Below, one piece after another: positions 1 to 9,419 of a DNA stretch of 64,000 nt. Position 1 is the first letter of the stretch; each line of letters begins with the position of its first letter. The DNA is taken from assembly GCA_037042915.1 (NCBI GenBank), contig CM073201.1, positions 682,001-746,000 of the forward strand, read 5' to 3'. The position numbers and the translations under genes were made by a program. The notes below the pieces were generated by a model that searched no databases, had not been told where the DNA came from, and saw nothing but the letters and a program-made list of their open reading frames with translations. The DNA comes from Auricularia sp. M13. Its lineage: Eukaryota; Basidiomycota; Agaricomycetes; Auriculariales; Auriculariaceae.

Positions 1-628
1 TACCTGTGTTTACTACATTCTGTAGTGTATTAACAAACTGTACTTGAGCAGTCAATTGCAACAAGACTTATGGAAATTGTTGGTGTTTGTTAATGAACTT
101 CAATGAGTTCAATCAAGTCGCCTAAATGTGCCAAAGTGAAAAAAATAATGCAGTTGTGCTTTATACAGAATCCGTGCGCAACACACAAAATCCGTGCGCA
201 GTGTAAGCATGTCCGTGCGCATGTCTACCATGTCCGTGCGCATGTTTCTAACATCCGTGCGCAGGGTCCAAAATGTCGTGCGCACAAAATCACAATCCGT
301 GCGCAGTCCTCCTTCATCCGTGCGCACAGATTTACAATCCGTGCGCATGATTTCAACTTTCGTGCGCAGTGTGAAAAATCCGTGCGCAGTCCGTGCGCAT
401 CCGTGCGCAACGTGCGCAACATGCGCGCGGAACTTGAAACCAGTAATTTGACAATATCGTGGCCAGTTTTTAAGGTTTGATAGGTTTGTGCACACAGACA
501 TGTGCGGGTAGGTGTAAGCTACTGGAATGACCTTCAACAATCATTCTAGGATGTCTGAACAGTCTTCTAGGGCAGGATTACTGCTGCGCACGGACCTCGC
601 GCACGTGCGCACGGTTTTCTCGTGACCA
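1..628. mobile_element. Non-autonomous Mutator-like element, right-hand part
   Basis: This is a copy of the element seen complete at 31675-33350. Bases 1-628 match 32723-33350 with only a handful of single-base differences, and the match stops at the same terminal motif (TTTTCTCGTGACC). Irregularly spaced TCCGTGCGCA-type decamers fill about 172-420, and there is no transposase. Long readings in this stretch are open only because the decamer contains no stop codons. The left end lies before the window, so its TSD cannot be checked. Confidence 0.8.
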
Positions 629-837
629 CATATGTAAGCCTCCCTTCCTCTGGTATACTGGTCCCAAGTCCTCCAGTACTGAGAGTTGGGACCCGAATCC
701 CAGCTTTCATTGGGACATAGGTCCCAACTTCTACTAGAGGTCCCAAGTTCCAGAGTCCCAGATTCAGTAGTCCCAACTTTCAGGGGGCTCACATGCGACT
801 TAGGAGTGGATTCATCTCAATGCGCAAGTCAAAATGA

Positions 838-925
838 ATTTTGACCTGCATGAGATTTGAACCCTCAACCAGCCGCCAGTGCCAAACCCATCCATGCTTT
901 AACCACTAGACCAGAGAGGAGATGA
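838..925 (-). repeat. tRNA-like (SINE-type) A/B-box segment
   Basis: On the minus strand there is a box-A-like TGGTCTAGTGGTTAA and, about 50 bases on, a box-B-like GGTTCAAATCTC. These are the spacing and sequence of an internal Pol III promoter. No convincing cloverleaf or acceptor stem can be drawn, so this is a tRNA-derived repeat head rather than a tRNA gene. Confidence 0.45.
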
Positions 926-1239
926 TGGTGAGCTCCATTGATGGCAATATATGGTAAGACTCAAGCACCTCTGTTCAAAAGAATGCAAATAACATTGAAA
1001 CTAAGAGGCCAATAATTATAAAGTATATATGGTTATTGTAGCTCTCAATGAGCTCTACGATATTATGTCTTAGTGGAGATAATATATCCAAGCCAGAGAG
1101 GAAGAATGGATGTCCAAACATGATTTGGTATGCAACTGTCACAGCAAAGCACTTCACTCGTGCTCAGACAGGTTCAGGAGGACTCTGGAACGAAAATATG
1201 AGCAGTACAACTGATTATATCAAATTAAGGTACACTGAA

Positions 1240-3400
1240 CACAATTCCAAGCAGATCCATGTCACCATACATGGCGATCATGCCCATATGCTCCCACTGG
1301 ATCTATTTTGCCACTGTGAACGCTTCTTCTTGTCATGGCAGAGTGCTTGTCACTCACCAAGACTGACACCCAAGAGAGGAGGTGGATGCACTGTTTCCCC
1401 TTGGACTGAGGCTTGGCCAGGGTTGCACGCCTCAGGCTGTTTGTCACAGTGTGCTGCATACAGGACCGACCAGGAGGTATAGTCGACCAGGAAGGGTACT
1501 CAGGAGAGGAAGGTCAAACACATAATAAACCAGATCCAACCTAGGGTACATCCGAGGGCAATCGGTGGCACATATAGTCCGATCAGAGGCTGACTGGATC
1601 CGAGTCCAGACGACAGAGGAAGCCAACCAACACCAAAGGGAGGTCCAGAAGCAATGGGAAAGACATCGGGGAAGTCACCGAGGGTAATCGGGAGCCAGTG
1701 GAAGCAATGGGGGGTAAAGGGAGTCAAGGGGGGGTCAAGAAAGAGTGAAGCGTCGCGCCGAAGGCGCAGAACAACTCCAGACGAAGGGGATAAAAGATGT
1801 CCGTGCCTATGGAGGGTATCGGGTGGGTATCCGAGACAGACCGAGGTGTCCTTGCATGTATGCACGCACCAACACCAGGGGAGAAAGGGGGCCAACGCAA
1901 TGGCGAGCGCAGCAGTGAGCGCAACGCGTCAGCAAGCACGGTACAAGCGCACCACCCAACAATCGAGACTCCCAATGTGTCCAGACGTCCTCCAGACCAT
2001 GGACAGTGCTGAGCGCGGACCGAGGAGAGTGTGGCGGCCGAGGTCCGAGGTACCAGAGCGGTCGAGCATCCATGGGACAGAGGGTGAAGGATGGACGTCA
2101 GCAAGATTGTTGCAGCTTTGCCTGTACTCCCAGTGCGCACTGGCAATGCAGGGCAATGCCCAAGGTGTGATGTGCTGCATATCCGAAGATGTAGGCCATA
2201 ATGTGACACCAAGGAGATGGACCGACGAGCGGCTACATGCTGGTTGAAAACCAACGCAGCAGTGGTCGACTGTTAAGCGCGTGACCGAACCGACTAGGAT
2301 GCCTCGGATCGACCGATAGACCGATGTCTAAGACGGGGAGCCAGGCGCGGATGGGGAACCTTGACGGGTGGCCCGACAGATGACCTATGGCCCCCGGAGC
2401 CCGTAGTAGGCGAATGGGGACGCTCGAGAGGTAATCGAGGTACTCGAGCGTCGATAGAAGAAAGAGTGAGCCGAAGGTGCCGATAGAAAGCGAGGCGAGC
2501 GAGGAGAGCGGCCGGATTGAGTGGTGCGGCTCTAGCGAGGTGGGACAAAGCTAGGCTGTTGCTATTTCGGTTTTCGAACTAGAGTACATCAAAGCGAGGC
2601 AAGGATACAAATAGGAAAGCACAGAATCACATGGGAGACACTCGGGTAGCTGCTAGACCGGTCGGATCAACACTAGAAGTACGAAACACAGGAATGCGCA
2701 GTGATCGCAGTCAGAGTGATCCGATATTGAGCGGAGTGAGTCAGGATGATGACAGAGTGCTTAGGAAGCAAAAGGGAGTGACTGAAGATGATTAGAAAGA
2801 TACTAGAATGTGTTAGAAGGTGATCTGGGTCGAGCGGAGCGATCCAAAAGCGAGGCGAGACCGATAGGATCAAAGGGGAGCGGGGCAAAGGGAAATGGAA
2901 GGGAATGGAAGCGAAGGGAATCGAGTGAAGAATAGATATACTCGAACCGAAGGAAGGGCGGGGCGAGAGGACCGAAGGGTAGAGAAGGGTCGGACGAGCA
3001 TGGGTTGTAACATCGACGACAATGGCCATAGTGTGTCGCATCCAAGGACCGAGGTTGACAAGGGTCCAGTGACGCCCAGAGAAGGTATCTGAGGTGCCGC
3101 GGCTCAGAGAGGCATGCGGGACGGGTATATCGGTTAGACGGAGCAGGCGAAGCGGCAAAAGAGATCAAACGGAAGCGGTGTATGGGCGTGATCGCCGCGC
3201 ACCGTAATAGTGTGATCAATTGTACCGCTTGTCTGTTCTTCCTTGTCCCTCTCTCCTCTCTCAGGTATCAGTCTCAGCAAGTGATGAGCACTCTGCCACG
3301 ACACTATCACCCCTAGTCGGATAGAGGACAGCAAGTAGATCATATTGAAAGCTGACCAGCCCAGGATGCATCCCTGGCACATGGTCTGAGGCAGGGAGAT
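1240..3400. repeat. Degenerate dispersed repeat, non-coding
   Basis: No gene is supported here. The segment 1330-1400 (minus-oriented) and 3213-3305 (plus-oriented) carry one repeat module, recognised by GGTACAATTG, AGAGCGCT-like and CGAGTGA-like blocks, that recurs at 51716-51815 and 53850-53965. Between them, 1650-3150 is purine-rich, low-complexity sequence with GAGCGGAG and GCGAGGCGAG variants. Its long readings on both strands have neither domain signatures nor splice structure. It may be a decayed retroelement. Confidence 0.4.
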
Positions 3401-4199
3401 ACAGTGGGGAAACTTGAGAATGCTGGTCCATAAATTGCGTATACCACGTAATCTACTGCAGGGAGAACTACGGTGTATATATGGGACTTGTAGCTCTCAA
3501 AGAGCTCTATCAGGCGGTATATACGTACTGGCAAAAGGGTGCAATCCGGGGGTGAGAGAGAGGATCCGATGAAGAGGTGGAAAATCACATCACCAGAATC
3601 AGGTCCTCCGGATCATTTGAGGTCTCCCTCTCAATCTATACGTAAGTCTGAGGTGAGTTTACTATTTGAGCCAAAGCGGTTGGATGTCCAATTCTGGAGC
3701 CAGTGGGCCCACAATTTCTGCTTGCTCAACCTCTCAACGAGGCAATGGCCTACCTAACTGCATACCCCTGGACTGAGACATGGTCTAGAGTACATTATAT
3801 GTAGTTTTATTCTCTGAGAAGGATTTTCTGACCCTTGGTTGGCCCTCAAGGTCATTCAATTCCTGGAATATAGAAAGCATGGAATCCAGGTTAATTGAGA
3901 AATTGCTCCAGAATGGGACATCTAACCACTTTGGCTCGAATAGTAAACTCACCTCAGACTTACGTATAGATTGACCTCAAATGATCCGGAGGACCTGATT
4001 CTGATGATGTGATTTTCCACCTCTTCATCGGATCCTCTCTCTCACCCCCCGGATTGCACCCTTTTGCCAGTACGTATATACCGCCTGATAGAGCTCTTTG
4101 AGAGCTACAAGTCCCATATATACACCGTAGTTCTCCCTGCAGTAGATTACGTGGTATACACAATTTATGGACCAGCATTCTCAAGTTTCCCCACTGTAG
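3401..4199. repeat. Inverted repeat, about 300-base arms, about 200-base loop
   Basis: Bases 3401-3702 are the reverse complement of about 3899-4199 apart from scattered mismatches and a roughly 8-base insertion near 3633. Landmarks are TACAGTGGGGAAACTTGAG at the outer left end, its complement at the outer right end, and GCTCCAGAAT at the inner edge. Part of the arm (TATATATGG...TTGTAGCTCTCAA) also recurs in direct orientation near 1027-1052. No coding content is seen. Confidence 0.8.
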
Positions 4200-4564
4200 T
4201 GACGAGATTCGCTATACCCACCAAAGGTGAAGACCAAGGGGAAAGCCGATGCCCAAGGGCAATAGGACATTGCTGGGGCGCAGAGAATATGAGCCGGCGC
4301 ACTAAAGGTGTGTAGCAGAGCCTGCAATAACTAGGATGACTACAACAGAGTATTAATTTTTACACTCTCCATCGCATCCTTCCTGTCATCTCGAGCTGCA
4401 CTTGTGCCTTTAGAAATATATACTACATTATAGAGCATAAAGAGGGCTTCCAGAATTATATATACACCATTATGTAATTCACATTTGGTGATACTTTATT
4501 TATAATTTATTCAACCAATCCTCGCTCACTGTAATTCTATGTATTGAACAATAACAGCCTGTTC

Positions 4565-4645
4565 ATCATTGGTATCCTGGCTTAGTGGTTAATGTCCTGG
4601 TGGTAGAATAGTGGGTTGAGGGTTCAAGTCCTTGTTTATCCATCA
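4565..4645 (+). repeat. tRNA-like (SINE-type) A/B-box segment
   Basis: TGGCTTAGTGGTTAA (box A-like) is followed about 40 bases later by GGTTCAAGTCC (box B-like). The flanking acceptor arms do not pair, so a functional tRNA is unlikely. It occupies the same relative place behind the GGTCCCAA end as the minus-strand segment at 838-925. Confidence 0.45.
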
Positions 4646-4885
4646 GTATTTCTGTTTTGGTTTCTCGTGTGCCAAACTTGAATATCATATGCTATTGGTA
4701 CACTAGTAGTAAACTCAGGACCTGCTAACGGACTTGGGACTGACCAGAATCTGGGACCTCTAGCTATGGCACCCTAGCACATGTGTGAATCTTGGGACCC
4801 TGGAAACCTGGGACTTGGGGTCCCAGGTTTCCATACTGAGCAACTTGGGACCATTATACCAGATAATGAACACTTAACATAGCCC

Positions 4886-5202
4886 ATGCATAGAGCGATT
4901 TCGAGCTCTCCCCATAGCCAGCTGGATTTCCTCTATAAATCCAGCTGGCAGGGAGAGGTCCTGGGCCAGCTGGTAGCGCGCCTGACTGTCGGAGGTGACG
5001 GCCGGTGTGTCCGATGCCAGAACATGTGTCAGCCACCGGCGTCATCACCGGCCCCACCGGGCACGCTGTTTGGCACCGCTGTCGTCGCCGTCCTCGCCGT
5101 CCTCGACGACGACGACCTCCCAACTTCGCATTTTCACTCCGGAAAAAAATTGTACATAGGAAACTTGATATTCTGAATTCAATGGTGTCTTTTAAAAAAT
5201 AT
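4886..5202 (+). mobile_element. MITE-like repeat, copy 1
   Basis: This 317-base unit recurs, inverted, at 12950-13254. It contains a perfect hairpin (CCAGCTGGATTT, 7-base loop, AAATCCAGCTGG) at about 4918-4948 and a GC-rich (CGTCCTCGC)n stretch at 5085-5115, which accounts for most of the length difference between the copies. It is non-coding. The two inverted copies bracket the three-gene KDZ cluster. Confidence 0.75.
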
Positions 5203-5467
5203 AAAGGGCTGGCCCTTGCCTCAAGGTTCCTTTACTTGTTGCAGTCATGTTGCAAGGTACAGTGAGCTCTCAAGGAATTTAGTATCTTGCTATTCTCATT
5301 TTGCTTTCATTTGCTTACTAGTCACTCAAGACACTTAAGAAACTTAAGAACTGCCAGCTAGTAGGGGCAGGACAAGGTGATGCATTGACTGGGGACAGAC
5401 GGACAAGTGGGCTGCAAGCACAACAGACATGGCAAGACACATGTAACACGAGGGGGCAGCCTATTGA
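5203..5467. other. Intergenic, nothing recognised
   Basis: Short 3' flank of the hypothetical gene that ends at 5468. I see no repeat or RNA gene here. Confidence 0.5.
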
Positions 5468-7335
5468 CTAATCCTCATCTCCGGTGCCGTCGTCGTCCGA
5501 ATCGTCATCGTCGTCGTCGTCGTCGGGGTCGTCCGACGGGGCGTCGTTGTCCTCCGGAGGGGTCTTCTTAGCGTGCTTCTTGCTGACCGGTCCGCTCTTC
5601 GCACTCCGTGTTTTGCGTGCTGCCGCAGTCTCGGTTGCAGCAGGCTTGGCGCTGGTGGACGCGGCGTCGGTGTTGGTCGTCTTCTGCTTCTTGTTGCGCG
5701 GGCCACGCGGGACGTTGGCGTCGGACCGCTTTTTGCGCTTCTGCGGGCGATGGTCCGCCGGGTTCCACTTGTCGTCCGGGACTAGTTCCCAGTGGCACGC
5801 CTGCGTGAAGAGCGCCGTGTAGAGCTCGCGGATCTCCTCAATGCCGGTGATCTTCCCCGGCTGCTCAACGACACCTCCGTTGGCGGTCCAGCCGACGAGC
5901 CGGACCCCGTGCTTCTTGACGACGGAGTCCTCGTAAGACTTGTAGTTCATCTTTTCTTGCGGGGGGGCGGCACGATCAGCATAACGACGCTCGAGAATTG
6001 AATCTGTGCAACGTGTCAGTACTGTAAGCACACAAACTATTACCGCGTCACGTGTCACGGCGGTGCCGCGGCCCGGTAATCAAGCTGTTTTTTCACGCGT
6101 CACAGGCGGGTCCCGGTAATGGGATGTCACACTTTTTTGACCCTCGGGACCTCACATATACCAAAATTTTCGCCGCCGCTCCGCGGCGGCAGTGATGGAA
6201 GCGTTTTGTCACAGTCACGGAGCCTCCGCGGTAATGGTTCCGCCATGTCACGGAGCCGCGGGGCCGGTAATAGTTCGTGTGCTTACAGTAAGCTGGTCAT
6301 CGCATGAAATGGCCACGCACAATATCCTACTTGCACCAGGCGGCGCACATCATTCCTGATGTCGTCCTTTGACCGGCCCGCCATACCAAGAACGGCTGAA
6401 GATGAATGAGCCAAAGATGGAAGCTGCGAGGGGAGCGCGCGCGCGCGCGCACGCAGAACATACCTTGTATGCCGCCCAAGGCCCATAACTCGGATTTGCC
6501 AATGATCCAATCGAGAGTCTTGCCCACAACAATGGCGAAGAATTGTAAAATATCGGGCGAGCACACGTAGAAGGGGGTGATGAGTTGCGTCTCACCGGAG
6601 CACACCGAAAAGAAGACGGACTTCGTGCCCGTGCGGATTGATAGCGCCTCCATCTGCAAGACGTCAGTGTCTGATAGCGAGGGCGGGCAACATGGGCGCA
6701 TGCACGAACCTCGCGCCCTATCATCCGGTACGTTGTCGACGCGTCCTGTTGCTCGGCCTTCAGGTTGACGCGCTTCTCGATGTTCCGCAAAGCCTTGTAC
6801 TCGCGGTATGCCTTGACCCAGCCGTCCTGCTCCTCCTTTGAGAAGTCCCGCCAGGTGCGCTCTTCCAGGAGGATTGCGGCGCGGATTTCGGCCAGCTTCA
6901 ATCGGCGGCCGCGTTTCGCAACTTCCTCGTCTGAAAATAAAGAATAAGTTGCTCATCCCAACACATGGGCTGCGTTACATACCTGCATTGGACTCCTTGG
7001 AGCGTACATGGACGTAGGCGTCCCATATTCGCACCGTCGTGGACACGTGCCTTCGGTTGATGAAAGCCTTGGACTTCGAGCCGCCAAAGACCTTGGCTCG
7101 AATATAAGACTTTGACCTGCAAGGAGTCAGTGAAGGCAAAATATAATTGGAAAATGTACAAAACAGACCTGCCATACTTTGTCGCGAGCTCGTTGCAGCG
7201 GTTGACCAGCATGGTGACCAAGTCCTCGACCTCTTGCTCGAGCTCATGGCCACGACTGGCCTGTGCCCGCTTTTTGTTCGGATCCGTCGGCAGCCGCCTC
7301 ACGGGCTTGAAGGGCACCTGCCTGACTGAGAACAT
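5468..7335 (-). CDS. Basidiomycete hypothetical protein, six exons
   Basis: Function unknown. Exons read on the minus strand are 7335-7169, 7116-6983, 6930-6710, 6653-6464, 6395 to about 6331, and about 6003-5468. The first four introns have clean GT...AG ends and keep frame. The start is chosen at the first ATG before a continuous basic N-terminus (MFSVRQVPFKP). The middle carries a hydrophobic segment (LITPFYVCSPDILQFFAIVV). The last exon has an NYKSYE...HGVRLVGW...CHW block that I recall as common in Agaricomycete hypothetical proteins, then Lys/Arg-rich and Asp-rich tails suggesting a nuclear protein. The fifth intron is long because a MITE sits in it, and the exon 5-exon 6 phase does not close cleanly with the nearest GT, so that junction is uncertain. 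Being beside a KDZ transposase suggests possible transposon cargo, but this is inference. Confidence 0.6.
6020..6290. mobile_element. Small TA-flanked MITE inside an intron
   Basis: Terminal inverted repeats CTGTAAGCACACAAACTATT (6022-) and, from the right end on the minus strand, CTGTAAGCACACGAACTATT (6288-) are flanked by TA on both sides. That is a Tc1/mariner-type target. The 267-base body carries repeated CGGTAAT and GTCACGGAG motifs and no ORF. It lies in the last intron of the hypothetical gene at 5468-7335, and its ends contain GTAAGC and TTACAG, which resemble splice donor and acceptor signals. Confidence 0.75.
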
Positions 7336-7486
7336 GGCGGGCGGTGACGGTGTTGAGAAGAAAACGGTTGGTCGGACTTGGACAAAGTTCCGAACATCCC
7401 GCTCAGGACGGGCAATTTACTCAGAATTATTCCTATTTTCAGCTTTTTTCAATACTAAGGATACTGTCTGCAGGATGGAAAGCAAT

Positions 7487-8629
7487 TTATTGGAGGGGGA
7501 TGATGGGATAGCCCAAGTCACGGTCTTCACAAACGGAGGTCACAACTTCTGCAGCATGCCGAACACAATAACCTGAGTCACACAGGGCTACGTACAGGTC
7601 TGTCTCGTCATGGTCGTTAAGAATGTGGACGAGTGCGTGCTCCTCGTTCTCCGCGAGTGCCAGGTGGGCCAGCGTCGAGGGCAGGTTGGGGCCCATATGG
7701 ATGTCGGGGTGCTGATCCTGGACCGAGGCGCCGATAGCCCTGGCCTCGCTGTAGAGCTCAGCGCGGCGTTCGCTGTACGTCACAGGTGCGCTGATAGCGC
7801 GGCACGCGTTGCAGGTTGGAACGGCGGCCGTCTTAGCACGGCGCAGAATGCCACGAGGCGCGCTTGTCGCGACTTCGGTGGTGCTTTTGCCGCGCGAAGA
7901 CGTAGACGTCGAAGCCGCGCGTGACGGCGGCGTGGTTGCCTCGTGGGTGGCCGCATGTATGCCCGCGTGCTTGTTGCCTTGCGTGCCGCGCGAGGCGTGC
8001 GTCGTGCGGCCGGAATTGGACTGTGGAGTGGAGGCGGCTTCGGGCGGCATGGAGGCAGCTTCAGACGTCTCGTCTTGAGAGTCATTCGAGTCGTCGCCGT
8101 CGTCCTCGGAGTCTGGGGGTTCGAGAGGCTCCTGCAGGCCGAGCATGTACATGTCGTGCATGTGCACTCTGTGGAAGCGCGTGATATCGTGCTGCGTCAT
8201 CCACGGCCAGTCCGTAAGAAGACTGCAAAGGAAACATTCTCCGCGTTCCGCCGCGGCCTGGACTTCCTGAACGGATGGCACCTCAAAGCGCACACTGCGC
8301 CTGGGACTGGTGCTCGAACGAGCTGCAGTCAGTTCTGTGGCCGAGCGAGCAGCGGTGGAGCCTGTCGCCGCTCTATTGTGCGACGCAGGTGCCGGCGTGC
8401 TGCCTGTAGGTGCCCGCAGGTCGTGTGGTACGATTGGCTCCCACTCCTCTGAGGTGGGCGGGGGTAGGGCAGTCAGCGGCCTGGGAGCAGGTCTGACCGC
8501 GGTGTTGGCGGGCAGCTCGCCCGCATGAGAACGCGCTGGCCGTTTTTTTTTGGTCTGTATCGCAGCCTGTGAGCCCTATAATATAGTAGATCAAGCTAGA
8601 CTCACCTTGGAGCCCTCCGTCAAGGCCAT
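7487..8629 (-). CDS. Hypothetical protein with Cys pairs and basic N-terminus
   Basis: Not recognised. ATG at 8629-8627 gives MALTEGSK, then a GT-AG intron (about 8605-8570) joins to AAIQTKKKRPARSHAGE. The reading then stays open to the stop at 7487. An NLS-like KKKRPAR lies just after the junction. A Ser/Thr/Pro-rich region leads to a Cys-x2-Cys block (ECFLCSLLTDWPW), a long Ser/Thr/Ala-rich linker with an acidic patch, a second Cys-x2-Cys (CNACRA), and a C-terminal LYVALCDSGYCVRHAAEVV segment. The cysteine pairs suggest a small metal-binding nuclear protein. It sits between the hypothetical gene and the KDZ transposase, all on the same strand. Orphan-type Cys-rich genes are often found beside KDZ elements, so it may travel with the transposon. 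Confidence 0.6.
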
Positions 8630-9419
8630 GATAAGCCCAGGATGTTCTTAGCACGCTATGAAAGCGTTGAGCACAAGACGCCTATAATCGGGTCAGCGAG
8701 GTTGCGCAAGCGTGCGGATGGTACGTACCGGCCCTGTGCTCGCGCAATAAGGTGCCTCTGAGGGGTGGACGCCGCAGCGGCGTACGGATGCGCGGTGAGG
8801 AACGAGGTCAACCAGCAGATCGGCTATTTCCGCACCCTCTCGCCGACCAACCACTTGCATTCCAGGTGGTTGAACATACATAGCATTAATCTAACGGTCG
8901 GGGCGCAATATATTGTAGTCCGAGAATACGATTTTAAATTCTTATAAAAATCGAAGCACGCATTCACTGGGTGCCACAGCACCAAGTTGCTCATGCTGCC
9001 CTGCATTTCACGGCATCGTGCAATGCTATGACTTCAGGATAACACGGATTGAGGATTTTGTATCCCAACAGTCACACTTGAGCTATTAGACTCTCAATTA
9101 ATTGTCATCACGATTGTGTGAGTGTGCGAGCACTGCAGCTCAACCCGAGTTGAGCCTGCATGTTCAAGCAGTACTCGAGTGCATTTTGACCTCGATATTG
9201 CATAGCCCGACCTAACGCAAACACGCAGCAGCATTGACATCAAAAACACGGCCCATTTTCACTCGGAATGCTGGGTGAGTGCTACTCATTCACCCGCTAC
9301 TCAGTTGCAGTGTGGTCCTTCGCAAGATGCCTCCCTGTCTCCCAGACTTCGGTCAACTAACGCGATGGTCAATGCACACAGGATAGAGCAAAAATAAGCG
9401 ACTATATTAACTATCTAAT
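8630..9419. other. Intergenic region between KDZ transposase and neighbour
   Basis: No gene is supported. Readings here are short, lack splice structure and are out of frame with the neighbours. The stretch holds the 3' flank of the transposase gene and the promoter region of the minus-strand gene starting at 8629. I found no repeat structure. Confidence 0.5.

Larger units (their letters stand above)
651..4861. mobile_element. Putative foldback/TIR element with GGTCCCAAG ends, no genes
   Basis: The left end reads TGGTATACTGGTCCCAAG (651-668). The right end, read on the minus strand, is TGGTATAATGGTCCCAAG (4861-4844). Both ends carry several more GGTCCCAA/TTGGGACC copies (655-780 and 4735-4855), followed inward by a tRNA-like segment in the same relative position. 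No obvious TSD longer than TA is visible. The interior has no supported gene: it holds degenerate repeats and a strong inverted repeat at 3401-4199. It could also be two copies of a shorter element in inverted orientation. Confidence 0.45.

Noticed and set aside
172-420. TCCGTGCGCA repeats as a CRISPR array
   Set aside because: Spacing is irregular, the repeat is only 9-10 bases, the genome is eukaryotic, and the arrays belong to a transposon with TIRs and a 9-base TSD.
103-540. 125-143-residue readings in the decamer array on both strands
   Set aside because: They arise from a stop-free repeat, recur in both copies of the element and have no splice or domain support.
1654-3219. Several 130-200-residue proteins in the purine-rich stretch
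   Set aside because: Overlapping readings on both strands without splice sites, domains or conserved starts.
4565-4645. Functional tRNA genes (also 838-925 and 32630-32705)
   Set aside because: Only A- and B-box-like motifs are present; acceptor and anticodon arms do not pair.
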